DNA from: JANQOH01 sp965200095
GTDB lineage: Bacteria; Pseudomonadota; Alphaproteobacteria; UBA7887
Reading direction: 5' to 3'
DNA length: 64,000 nucleotides
NCBI GenBank assembly: GCA_965200095.1
Contig: OZ241350.1
Location: forward strand, 372,001 to 436,000
The position numbers and the translations under genes are program-made. Shown here piece by piece: positions 41,601-49,070 of this stretch. The notes beneath the pieces are model-generated. The model ran no database searches. It was not told the origin of the DNA and saw only the letters and a program-made list of their open reading frames with translations. The stretch's first letter is position 1. Each line of letters opens with the position of its first letter.

Positions 41601-42658
41601 AGCTCGTCGACGGCAAGACCACCGGGCACAGCGTGAGCGGGGTGTCTGTCAGACCCGACAACGAGGAGGAAGGCGGGCCTCCGCCCGACGAGGGGCCCAA
41701 GCCTGAACCCCGGAGAATGGAGCCGCCGGTCCGGACGGCGTTCAATTGCGAAGAAACGACGGATAAGCGGTGCCGCCTTTACGAGGCCTTGCCTTCGGTG
41801 CTGCTGGCAATGAACGCCCTGCCCGCCCGGGACGACAGGCTGTCGGCGGCGCGCGACGCCAACGGCGGATGGGCGCTCGTCGAAGGCGCAAGCAGCGAAT
41901 GGAAGGCCGAGAGCGCCACCCGACCCGGCGGAGTCGCTTACGACCTGCGCGAACACGGCGTGCGCGCCGGAGTCGAAATCGCCGCCGGCGAACAGCTCCG
42001 GGTCGGCGTCTCGGCGCACCATTTGCGCGGCAATGCGAAGATGTCGCCGATCGGCGAGATCGAACTCTCCGGCGCCGGCGCCGGCGTCAACGCCGCCTTC
42101 GCCGAAGACGGCTTCTACGCCGACGCGCAGGCGGCCGTGACGTGGTTCGACGCCAAACTCTCCTCCGCCGGTCGTGGCGTGCTGGAGAACGACGCGAACG
42201 GCGTCGGCTATGCGCTGGGCCTCGAGGCCGGCAAGCGCATCGACGTCTCCGGCGCCCTGTCGGTAACCCCGCGCGCGGCGCTCGAGTGGTCCGACGCCTC
42301 GATGTCGACCTTCGCCTTCATCGACAATGTCGGTTCGGGCGTCGCGGTGTCCGTGGACGAGGCGCAGGCGCTGACGGGCCGCGTCGGCGCGCGCGTGGAG
42401 GCGGCGCCGTCGGGCGCCGACGGCGTGCTTCTGTTCGGCGCGCTGGATGTCTCGCACCTGCTGTCGCAGGGCGCCGGGGCGCGGGCCGCCGACACCGCCC
42501 TGAAGACGACATCGGAGAAGACGGGTCTGCGCGCCGGCCTCGGCGCCTCGCGGCGCTGGGGCGAGGACTATTCGCTCCAGGGCGCGGCGCATTACGCCGC
42601 GAGCGGCGGCGACAACAGCGGCTTCGGCGGCTCGCTGAGCCTCGCCATGCGCTTCTAG
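38639..42658 (+). CDS. Autotransporter with beta-helix passenger
   Basis: A large type V secreted protein of 1339 residues from ATG 38639 or 1314 from ATG 38714. The longer form reads through a run of 12 G. The signal peptide is MKTSLSGALPALVCAAVLAL with cleavage near GAQ. The passenger (to about residue 1000) has many Gly/Ala/Thr-rich strands (VTNSGAITVS, VNVTGGSVTA) typical of pectin-lyase-like beta-helices, interrupted by a helical segment around 640-760. CRLYEALPSVLLAMNAL marks the junction to the C-terminal autotransporter barrel of about 280 residues, ending LSLAMRF. Probably surface exposed or released; target unknown. Confidence 0.9.
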   Translation: MNMIAGVPARLSRNETAPRPGGGGRMKTSLSGALPALVCAAVLALPSGEAGAQRNQCGALSSGAATCANQAYTAADGGIRYDVADGWVNGVAGDVGLTVTGGAATTITSPTAAAGGWASGIVLRTAVQGSGDATSRTVTLDAGLDAGAGAPAVVITQSNNILTGGFDNSGVVIHQRGNAADATTVTLGSNVAIGTSMAPMKKFGVTVLVEIGTNTATQTIASAATIHSTEWGLMMDNRGRGNTAITNTGSITTEATGGTIYNKSGIRVLDWSGNRGANRTADTTTTVTNSGAITVSAAGAHGIHVDADGLGLYRVVHSGTGTKKIMASGENGHGIYVNASFHDGAAGTDAVRIESSGDITASGENARGIFVNAIRSGAAGAIDITASAGTIRAGSNTGEGDAGIWVVNIGAGAITVANSATIAASTFGVFANSRGAGGAVTVTHSAGAITSRRGVGIAAVVGNANSRGNTSDVTVNVTGGSVTASPIRNSVAVSAGTWGLGSVNVDIDAGATLTSKNNVGIFAVIENNPNNRTGGIAIDQAGTISGRGGVYALVTPHVTGATRANQRVVDVTWTGTFTQVDRGADVVQANNLGHALEIDHEATAKELFRVGGRAGIQAEVMSWRIASHAVSVADKPDIADADAADAILDSTSGDMADLKRNILREIREALTNTSYTIAGVDTTGVDIDDDNKLAEWLKGRSDRVTVMEQALQYAFNEQERAVLEALADGNDANLATALNELEAAVGTLPNEYRSDVMAIAGYRNDGNIHIEVNAPSGMSGMNITERIVSATDAVRAMFAFADDDNGSIHVIVGEGAKITGGRAGIYVANAGFGNGSVRRQHVEVHGTVTGGSDAAVHLAGGGRLTVGRTGRVLAGSSGRAVLVNDPGRAEITVDGLVRGGPGAVAAVHLTGGGRVTVGPDGLIQANGAECAISSAECERSGADDHTIEVTFPTEIPISQHTQATRDEIRKQRVEGAIKGGRIVYRYVELVDGKTTGHSVSGVSVRPDNEEEGGPPPDEGPKPEPRRMEPPVRTAFNCEETTDKRCRLYEALPSVLLAMNALPARDDRLSAARDANGGWALVEGASSEWKAESATRPGGVAYDLREHGVRAGVEIAAGEQLRVGVSAHHLRGNAKMSPIGEIELSGAGAGVNAAFAEDGFYADAQAAVTWFDAKLSSAGRGVLENDANGVGYALGLEAGKRIDVSGALSVTPRAALEWSDASMSTFAFIDNVGSGVAVSVDEAQALTGRVGARVEAAPSGADGVLLFGALDVSHLLSQGAGARAADTALKTTSEKTGLRAGLGASRRWGEDYSLQGAAHYAASGGDNSGFGGSLSLAMRF
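38698..38709 (+). repeat. Run of 12 G at the autotransporter start
   Basis: Twelve consecutive G lie between the upstream ATG (38639) and the internal ATG (38714). In the present length both are in the same frame. One G more makes the next codon TAG, and one G fewer gives GTA-GAA-TGA, so either change stops translation from the upstream start at once. This is the architecture of slipped-strand phase switches known in Neisseria and Campylobacter. Confidence 0.75.
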
Positions 42659-42669
42659 AACCGGCGTTT

Positions 42670-42701
42670 CCGGCTGCGCGGGCCCACTCCCGCGCAGCCG
42701 G
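42670..42701 (+). terminator. Hairpin after the autotransporter gene
   Basis: A perfect 13-bp stem (CCGGCTGCGCGGG with its complement) and a 6-nt loop begin 12 nt after the stop. No T run follows, so it may be a 3'-end stabiliser or a Rho-assisted terminator. Confidence 0.55.
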
Positions 42702-42744
42702 GGAGCTCCGGGCGCCTCATTCGATCCGGCTTGTCGCTGTCCGG

Positions 42745-43415
42745 ACATGTTCGTTCCGCGCAAGAACATGTGAAAAAATCGGACGGTCTTACAGATACTC
42801 GTCATTCCCGCGAAAGAGCGTGTGAACGAATCGGGCGTCTCCGAATCGTGACAGCCGGATCGCCGACGTAACCGAATTGTAAAAGACAATAACCATCGAA
42901 TAGCACTTCGTCATTCCCGCGAAAGCGGGAATCCGGAGGCGGCCGCCCGCAATATCGGCCCGGTTTTATTACGGAAACGCCGCAACGGATTCCCGCTTTC
43001 GAGCGTGTGAAGAATGGCAAGAAACCGGTCTATTCTTCGTCATTCCCGCGAAAGAGCGTGTGAACGAATCGGGCGTCTCCGAATCGTGACAGCCGGATCG
43101 CCGACGTAACGGCATTGTAAAAGACAATAACCATCGAATAGCACTTCGTCATTCCCGCAAAAGCGGGAATCCGGAGGCGGCCGCCCGCCATATCGGCCCG
43201 GTTTTATTACGGAAACGCCGCAACGGATTCCCGCTTTCGCGGGAATGACGAGTATTTGTAAATCTGTTCGATTTCTTCACACACTCGAAAGCGGGAATCC
43301 GGAGGCGGCCGTCCGCAATATCGGCGCGGTTTTTCTTGCGGAAACGCCGCGCCGGATTCCCGCTTTCGCGGGAATGACGAGTATTTGTATATCTGTCCGA
43401 TTCCTCCGCACGCTC
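42745..43415. repeat. Repeat island 4
   Basis: The same hairpin units as in the other islands occupy most of the 888-bp gap between the autotransporter and the IS. Within it a 202-bp block (42800-43001) is repeated almost exactly at 43039-43240. The module at 43432-43470 matches 20925-20963. There is no gene here. Confidence 0.85.
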
Positions 43416-43546
43416 TCTCGCGGCAACGGGAGGCGGATTTTCGCAGTTTCATCGCGCATCGTTGTGCTCCGAAGGCGGGCAGGGGCGCGTTGCAAAAGCC
43501 CGGGACGCCGATCCTGCCCCATAACGGGAACCGCCGCCGGCGCAGC

Positions 43547-44695
43547 TGATCTGGTTCAGACACATGTGAGGGGGGGGGCTTGCAGGCGGGGTGGGGGTCT
43601 CCGAAGCTGTTTGGTGTGACGAAACAGCCGACGGAGGCCCCCATGCAGGTTATCGGCCTGCCGAGACAGATTACACAAGGAGCACGCCTGGCGTCGCGTC
43701 TGTGCGCCGCTGAGCGTAGCGAAGGGGCGCACAGACGCGACGCCATCGAACGCTGGAAGCAGGCCCGCGAAGACGGCCTGAACGCCCGCTCGGCGGCGGC
43801 TGCGGTCGGCGTGCCCCTGTCGACCCTCTACCGCTGGCAAAAACGCGCCCAAAGCGGGCGCCTCGAACCGCTCTCGCGCCGCCCCCGCCGCGTGCGCCGG
43901 GCGCAATGGGCGCCGGCGCTGGTCGCGGCCGTGCGCGAGGCCCGCAACGACTATCCCATGTGGGGAAAGGCCAAAATCGCCGTCCTCATCCAACGCCAGG
44001 GCTTCGACGCCAGCGAAAGCACCATCGGCCGCATCCTCAAAACCCTCGTCGAAAAAGGGGACGTCTTCCCCGTCCCCGACCTCCGCCGAAACGCCCCCCG
44101 CGCCGCACGACGAAAACGCCCCTGGGCCACGCGCCTGCCCAAAGGACGCAAACCCTCCCAACCCGGAGAAATCGTCCAGCTCGACACCCTCTCCATAACC
44201 CGGACCGCAGGGCGACCGACCATCAAGCAGTTCACCGCATACGACCCCGTCACCCGCTGGACATGCGCGCAAGCCTGGAGGCGCGCAACCGCTCACAACG
44301 CCAAACGCTTCCTCGACAAACTCCAGGAAGACATGCCCTTCCCCATCCGAGCCATCCAGGTCGATGGCGGCGCCGAATTCAAAGCCGACTTCGAACGCGA
44401 ATGCCAAAGCAGGGGAATCGACCTCTTCGAACTCCCGCCCCGATCCCCCAAACTCAACGGCTCCGTCGAACGCAACAACGGCGCATGGCGATATGAGTTC
44501 TACGCAACATGGGACCTCCCCGACAACGACCTCAACCGAATCAACCGCTGGATCGACGCCTTCGCCGACGAGTTCAACAACTTCCGACCCCACCAGGCCC
44601 TCGACAACCGCACCCCCGCTCAATACCTTCAATCCCTCACAGCAAACGAGACCCCCACCGACCGCCCCACGTCTCATATGTCGTGAACCAGTACA
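43547..44695 (+). mobile_element. IS481-like insertion sequence, apparently intact
   Basis: An 1149-bp element. Its imperfect terminal inverted repeats are TGATCTGGTTCAGACACAT on the left and TGTACTGGTTCACGACATAT as the complement of the right end. It is flanked by the 5-bp direct repeat GCAGC (43542-43546 and 44696-44700). The outer flanks (ACCGCCGCCGGCGC on the left, TCGACAGGCGGCAAGG on the right) are contiguous in the paralogous upstream region at 46330-46362, which confirms the insertion point. It landed immediately before the -35 box of array B copy 1. Confidence 0.85.
43643..44686 (+). CDS. IS481-family DDE transposase
   Basis: A 347-residue transposase. Helix-turn-helix (LNARSAAAAVGVPLSTLYRW) at about 47-66, then an rve integrase core with IVQLDTL (first Asp), IQVDGGAEF (second Asp) and PPRSPKLNGSVER (Glu). 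The C-terminus has FRPHQALDNRTPAQYL, common in IS481 enzymes. ATG 43643 is chosen because GGAGG lies about 9 nt upstream; an in-frame codon at 43580 is also possible. Codons 16-34 span a perfect 20-bp palindrome. No frameshift is seen, so it may be active. Confidence 0.88.
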   Translation: MQVIGLPRQITQGARLASRLCAAERSEGAHRRDAIERWKQAREDGLNARSAAAAVGVPLSTLYRWQKRAQSGRLEPLSRRPRRVRRAQWAPALVAAVREARNDYPMWGKAKIAVLIQRQGFDASESTIGRILKTLVEKGDVFPVPDLRRNAPRAARRKRPWATRLPKGRKPSQPGEIVQLDTLSITRTAGRPTIKQFTAYDPVTRWTCAQAWRRATAHNAKRFLDKLQEDMPFPIRAIQVDGGAEFKADFERECQSRGIDLFELPPRSPKLNGSVERNNGAWRYEFYATWDLPDNDLNRINRWIDAFADEFNNFRPHQALDNRTPAQYLQSLTANETPTDRPTSHMS

Positions 44696-44700
44696 GCAGC

Positions 44701-44729
44701 TCGACAGGCGGCAAGGCCGCCGTTAGTGT
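44701..44729 (+). promoter_or_regulatory. Promoter cassette before array B copies
   Basis: TCGACA, a 17-nt spacer and TAGTGT. The same sites with TAGTAT as -10 occur at 45448-45476 and 46348-46376. In copy 1 the IS ends just before the -35, so outward transcription from the IS could also reach the gene. Confidence 0.5.
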
Positions 44730-44783
44730 GCGTCATGGCTTTCTCGGCTGTCCGGCCGGGCAAGCGGCAGCGGGGAGCGGGCT

Positions 44784-45401
44784 ATGCCGAAAATGCCGAA
44801 GATCAATCCATGGGTCGGCCAGACCGTGACGATCGTCGCGGTTTTCGTGGCGCTTTTCGGCTGGCAGAAGGCCGACATGGCCCGTCTGGAAACGGGGCTG
44901 GCGGAACTGCGCGCCGACATCGCCGGTCTGCGCGACCGGATGGCCGGGCTGGAGGCGGGACAGCGGGAGAACCGCGAGCGCCTGACGCGGCTCGAAGCCG
45001 GGCTGGTCGAACTGCGCGACCGAATGGCCGCAGTCGAAGCCGGACAGGCGGAACTGCGCGACAGCGTCGCCGAACTCAAAGCCGGACAGACGGAACTGCG
45101 AAACCGGATGGCCGCAGTCGAAGCCGGACAGGCGGAACTGCGCGACAGCGTCGCCGGACTCCAGGCCGGGCAGACGGAACTGCGAAACCGGATGACCGGG
45201 GTCGAAGCCGGACTTGAGGGATTGCGCGCCGACATCGCCGAAGTCCATGACCGCGTGGTCCGCGTCGAAGCCGGACAAGCCATGACCGGCGAGCGCATGG
45301 CGCGCATCGAAGGCACGGTCGCCGGCGCGCTGGGGCGCCCGTTCCCGGGCGCGAACCGCGTCGCGCGGGCGCCCGAGGCGAGCGAAAACGCCGCGAACTG
45401 A
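44784..45401 (+). CDS. Membrane-anchored 14-residue-repeat coiled-coil protein, array B copy 1
   Basis: A 205-residue protein. N-terminal helix INPWVGQTVTIVAVFVALFG (residues 6-25) is followed by a long coil of 14-residue units (ELRDRMAAVEAGQA, ELRDSVAELKAGQT and variants). The tail ERMARIEGTVAGALGRPFP is almost identical to that of array A. The repeats are 42 bp in the DNA. No catalytic motif. An insertion element sits directly upstream of its promoter. Confidence 0.72.
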   Translation: MPKMPKINPWVGQTVTIVAVFVALFGWQKADMARLETGLAELRADIAGLRDRMAGLEAGQRENRERLTRLEAGLVELRDRMAAVEAGQAELRDSVAELKAGQTELRNRMAAVEAGQAELRDSVAGLQAGQTELRNRMTGVEAGLEGLRADIAEVHDRVVRVEAGQAMTGERMARIEGTVAGALGRPFPGANRVARAPEASENAAN

Positions 45402-45530
45402 CGCTTCGCGATACCGGACGGAACCCCGGACAGACCGACCGGGCCGCTCGACAGACGGCGCGGCCGCCGTTAGTATGCGTCATGGCTTTCCCGGCTGTCC
45501 GGCCGGGCGGGCGATAACGGGGATCGGGCT

Positions 45531-46232
45531 ATGCCGAAAATGCCGAAGATCAATCCATGGGTCGGCCAGACCGTGACGATCGTCGCGGTTTTCGTGGCGC
45601 TTTTCGGCTGGCAGAAGGCCGACATGGCCCGTCTGGAAAAGGGGCTGGCGGAACTGCGCGCCGACATCGCCGGTCTGCGCGACCGGATGGCCGGGCTGGA
45701 GGCGGGACAGCGGGAGAACCGCGAGCGCCTGACGCGGCTCGAAGCCGGGCAGGCGGAACTGCGCGACCGGGTGGCCGGACTCGAAACCGGGCAGGCCGAA
45801 CTCCGCGACAGCGTCGCCGAACTCAAAGTCGGGCAGACGGAACTGCGCGACCGGGTGGCCGGACTCGAAGCCGGGCAGGCCGAACTCCGCGACAGCGTCG
45901 CCGAACTCAAAGCCGGGCAGGCGGAACTGCGAAACCGGATGGCCGGAGTCGAAGCCGGACAGGCGGAATTGCGCGACAGCGTCGCCGGACTCGAAACCGG
46001 GCTGGGCGAACTGCGAAACCGGATGGCCGGGGTCGAAGCCGGACTTGCGGGGTTGCGCGCCGATATCTCCGAAGTCCATGACCGCGTGGTCCGCGTCGAA
46101 GCCGGGCAAGCCATGACCGGCGAGCGCATGGCGCGCATCGAAGGCACGGTCGCCGGCGCGCTCGGACGCCCCTTCCCGGGCGCGGACCGCATCGCGCGGG
46201 CGCCCGAGGCGAGCGAAAACGCCGCGAACTGA
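45531..46232 (+). CDS. Membrane-anchored 14-residue-repeat coiled-coil protein, array B copy 2
   Basis: A 233-residue paralogue, 28 residues (two repeat units) longer than copy 1. N-terminal helix and tail are conserved (PGADRIARAPEASENAAN at the end). Units such as ELRDRVAGLEAGQA alternate with ELRDSVAELKAGQA. Its promoter is at 45448-45476 and the upstream 70 nt match the other two copies. Confidence 0.72.
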   Translation: MPKMPKINPWVGQTVTIVAVFVALFGWQKADMARLEKGLAELRADIAGLRDRMAGLEAGQRENRERLTRLEAGQAELRDRVAGLETGQAELRDSVAELKVGQTELRDRVAGLEAGQAELRDSVAELKAGQAELRNRMAGVEAGQAELRDSVAGLETGLGELRNRMAGVEAGLAGLRADISEVHDRVVRVEAGQAMTGERMARIEGTVAGALGRPFPGADRIARAPEASENAAN

Positions 46233-46430
46233 CGCTTCGCGATACCGGACGGAAACCCGGACAGACAGACAGACCGGGCCACGACCGGCCCCCGGAAATC
46301 GGGGTCTTGCGCGGAGGTCTCATGACGAGAACCGCCGCCGGCGCCGCTCGACAGACGGCAAGGCCGCCGTTAGTATGCGTCACGGCTTTCCCGGCTGTCC
46401 GGCCGGGCAAGCGGCAGCGGGGAGCGGGCT

Positions 46431-47237
46431 ATGCCGAAAATGCCGAAGATCAATCCATGGGTCGGCCAGACCGTGACGATCGTCGCGGTTTTCGTGGCGC
46501 TTTTCGGCTGGCAGAAGGCCGACATGGCCCGTCTGGAAACGGGGCTGGCGGAACTGCGCGCCGACATCGCCGGTCTGCGCGACCGGATGGCCGGGCTGGA
46601 GGCGGGGCAGCGGGAGAACCGCGAGCGCCTGACGCGGCTCGAAGCCGGGCAGGCGGAACTGCGCGACCGGGTGGCCGGACTCGAAACCGGGCAGGCCGAA
46701 CTCCGCGACAGCGTCGCCAGACTCGAAACCGGGCAGGCGGAACTGCGAAACCGGATGGCCGGAGTCGAAGCCGGGCAGGCCGAACTCCGCGACAGCGTCG
46801 CCGAACTCAAAGCCGGGCAGACGGAACTGCAAAACCGGATGGCCGGAGTCGAGGCCGGACAGGCCGGATTGCGCGCCGACATCGCCGAACTCGGCGACCG
46901 GGTGGCCGGAGTCGAAGCCGGGCAGACGGAACTGCAAAACCGGATGGCCGGAGTCGAAGCCGGACAGGCCGGATTGCGCGACAGCGTCGCCGGACTCGAA
47001 ACCGGGCAGACGGAACTGCAAAACCGGATGGCCGGAGTCGAAGCCGGACTGGAGGGATTGCGCGCCGACATCTCCGAAGTCCATGACCGCGTGGTCCGCG
47101 TCGAAGCCGGGCAAGCCATGACCGGCGAACGCATGGCGCGCATCGAAGGCACGGTCGCCGGCGCGCTGGGGCGCCCGTTCCCGGGCGCGAACCGCGTCGC
47201 GCGGGCGCCCGAGGCGAGCGAAAACGCCGCGAACTGA
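46431..47237 (+). CDS. Membrane-anchored 14-residue-repeat coiled-coil protein, array B copy 3
   Basis: A 268-residue paralogue, the longest. Extra units include ELQNRMAGVEAGQAGL and ELGDRVAGVEAGQT. The membrane helix and RIEGTVAGALGRPFP tail are conserved. Length growth by whole units across copies 1 to 3 (205, 233, 268) indicates expansion of the 42-bp repeat. The genome returns to ribosomal genes 120 nt later. Confidence 0.72.
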   Translation: MPKMPKINPWVGQTVTIVAVFVALFGWQKADMARLETGLAELRADIAGLRDRMAGLEAGQRENRERLTRLEAGQAELRDRVAGLETGQAELRDSVARLETGQAELRNRMAGVEAGQAELRDSVAELKAGQTELQNRMAGVEAGQAGLRADIAELGDRVAGVEAGQTELQNRMAGVEAGQAGLRDSVAGLETGQTELQNRMAGVEAGLEGLRADISEVHDRVVRVEAGQAMTGERMARIEGTVAGALGRPFPGANRVARAPEASENAAN

Positions 47238-47297
47238 CGCTTCGCGATACCGGACGGAAACCCGGACGGACCCGCCGCCGACAGCTGCAACGAACCC

Positions 47298-47326
47298 TTG
47301 CGTCCGGGCGGAGACGGGGCTAGAAA
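47298..47326 (+). promoter_or_regulatory. Candidate promoter of rpmI-rplT
   Basis: TTGCGT, a 17-nt spacer and TAGAAA lie 32 nt before rpmI. The block from AACGAACCC to CGGGCGG nearly repeats the autotransporter promoter block at 38541-38563. Confidence 0.55.
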
Positions 47327-47357
47327 CACGGCGCGCGCGGTTCGACGCGAGGCGGCG

Positions 47358-47558
47358 ATGCCCAAACTCAAGACCAAATCCAGCGCCCGGAAGCGCTTCC
47401 GTCTGACCGCTACGGGGAAGGTGCGGACCTTCCAGGCGGGGAAGCGTCACGGCATGATCAAGCGCACCCGGAAATTCATCCGCAACGCCCGGGGGTCGAC
47501 CGTCCTCGCCGAAGCCGACGCCCGGACGGTGCGGAAACACTACCTGCCCTACGGCTGA
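47358..47558 (+). CDS. rpmI: Large ribosomal subunit protein bL35
   Basis: A 66-residue basic protein starting MPKLKTKSSARKRFRLTATG, the bL35 signature, and ending KHYLPYG. The infC gene that often precedes it is not here; array B is. rplT starts 10 nt after the stop. Confidence 0.96.
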   Translation: MPKLKTKSSARKRFRLTATGKVRTFQAGKRHGMIKRTRKFIRNARGSTVLAEADARTVRKHYLPYG

Positions 47559-47568
47559 GGAGCCCGAC

Positions 47569-47928
47569 ATGGCGCGCATCAAGCGGGGCGTCGTCAAACA
47601 CGCCCGCCACCGCAAGGTCCTCAAGGCCGCGAAGGGTTATCGGGGGCGGCGCAAGAACACCGTCCGCGTCGCCCGGCAGGCGGTCGAAAAGGCGGCGCAA
47701 TACGCCTATCGCGACCGCCGCAACCGCAAGCGCGACTTCCGGCGGTTGTGGATCCAGCGCATCAACGCCGGCGCGCGCGCCCGCGGCATGACCTACGGCG
47801 CGTTCATGCACGGCGTCGCCCGCGCCGGCATCGCACTCGACCGCAAGGCGCTCGCCGACATCGCGGCGCGCGATGCGGAGACGTTCGGCGCGCTCGTCGC
47901 CGCGGCGCGCGCGGCGCTGGAGGACTGA
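47569..47928 (+). CDS. rplT: Large ribosomal subunit protein bL20
   Basis: A 119-residue protein with MARIKRGVVKHARHRKVLK, YRGRRKNTVRVARQAVEKA and LWIQRINAGAR, all bL20 hallmarks. It binds 23S rRNA early in 50S assembly and in some bacteria represses its own operon. Confidence 0.97.
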   Translation: MARIKRGVVKHARHRKVLKAAKGYRGRRKNTVRVARQAVEKAAQYAYRDRRNRKRDFRRLWIQRINAGARARGMTYGAFMHGVARAGIALDRKALADIAARDAETFGALVAAARAALED

Positions 47929-47951
47929 CCGCGCCCGACCGCCCCGCGCCG

Positions 47952-49070
47952 ATGCCCGACGCGCCGAACGCCGACGGCCTCGCCCAACGCGCCGAACGGC
48001 TGCGCGGCGAGGCGCTGGCCGCCGTCGCCGCCGCCGACGACTCCGGCGCGCTCGACGCCGCGCGCGTCGCCGCGCTGGGGCGCAAGGGCGCCGTCGCCGC
48101 TCTCATGCGGGGCCTCGGCGCGCTGCCGCCCGAGGAGCGCCGCGCCGCCGGAGCGACGCTCAACGCCCTCAAGGACGAAATCGCCCGGGCCGTCGAGGCG
48201 CGCCGCGCCGCCCTCGACGACGCCGCCCTCGAAGCGCGGCTCGCCGCCGAGACGGTCGACGTCACGGCGCCGGCGCGCCCCGAGGCCGTCGGAACCGTCC
48301 ACCCGGTGAGCCAGGTCCTCGACGAAGTAACCGAGATCTTCGCGGATATGGGGTTCTCGGTCGCCGAAGGTCCGGACATAGAGGACGATTTCCATAATTT
48401 CACCGCCCTCAACATCCCCCCCGAACACCCGGCGCGGCAGATGCACGACACCTTCTATTTCGCGCCGGGGGAAGACGGCGCGCGGCCGCTGCTGCGCACC
48501 CACACCTCGCCGGTGCAGATCCGCCGCATGACCGAAGCTCCGCCGCCGCACCGCATCGTCGTCCCCGGCCGCACCTACCGGCGCGACTTCGACATGACCC
48601 ACACCCCCATGTTCCACCAGCTCGAGGGGCTGCTGGTGGACCGCGGGACGCATATGGGGCATCTCAAGGGGTGCCTCGCCGATTTCGTCGCCGCGTTCTT
48701 CGAAACCGCCGAGGTCCCGTTGCGGTTCCGCCCCAGCTATTTCCCCTTCACCGAACCGTCCGCCGAGGTCGATATCGGCTGCAACGCCGACGGCGGCGAG
48801 TTCCGCGCCGGGCATCGCGGCGACGCCGGCGACGACTGGCTCGAAATTCTCGGCTGCGGGATGGCGCACCCCCGGGTGCTGCGCAATTGCGGCCTCGACC
48901 CCGCCGAATACCAGGGCTTCGCCTTCGGCATGGGGATCGACCGGCTCGCCATGCTGAAATACGGCATCCGCGACCTGCGCGGCTTCTTCGACGGCGACCT
49001 GCGCTGGCTGCGGCGCCACGGCTTCCCCGCGCTCGATGTCCCGACTCTCGGCCAGGGCCTGAGCCGATGA
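47952..49070 (+). CDS. pheS: Phenylalanine-tRNA ligase alpha subunit
   Basis: A 372-residue class II aminoacyl-tRNA synthetase subunit. An N-terminal coiled coil (about 1-90) precedes the catalytic core. Motif 2 is in VVPGRTYRRDFDMTHTPMFHQ and motif 3 in GFAFGMGIDRLAMLKYGI. FRPSYFPFTEPSAEVDI binds phenylalanine. Start ATG 47952 is 24 nt after rplT; GC-rich coding without overlap problems. Its stop overlaps pheT. Confidence 0.95.
   Translation: MPDAPNADGLAQRAERLRGEALAAVAAADDSGALDAARVAALGRKGAVAALMRGLGALPPEERRAAGATLNALKDEIARAVEARRAALDDAALEARLAAETVDVTAPARPEAVGTVHPVSQVLDEVTEIFADMGFSVAEGPDIEDDFHNFTALNIPPEHPARQMHDTFYFAPGEDGARPLLRTHTSPVQIRRMTEAPPPHRIVVPGRTYRRDFDMTHTPMFHQLEGLLVDRGTHMGHLKGCLADFVAAFFETAEVPLRFRPSYFPFTEPSAEVDIGCNADGGEFRAGHRGDAGDDWLEILGCGMAHPRVLRNCGLDPAEYQGFAFGMGIDRLAMLKYGIRDLRGFFDGDLRWLRRHGFPALDVPTLGQGLSR

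Noticed and set aside
38639..42658. Diversity-generating retroelement or phage adhesin variation acting on the autotransporter
   Set aside because: No reverse transcriptase or template repeat is visible in the window.
42745..43415. Regularly spaced repeats that might suggest a CRISPR array
   Set aside because: Repeat spacing is irregular, units occur in both orientations, intervening sequences are themselves repeated, and no cas gene is present.
43570..43578. Run of 9 G in the left end of the IS
   Set aside because: It lies before the transposase ribosome site and is shorter than typical unstable tracts; the IS remnant lacks it, but no start/stop switch is evident.
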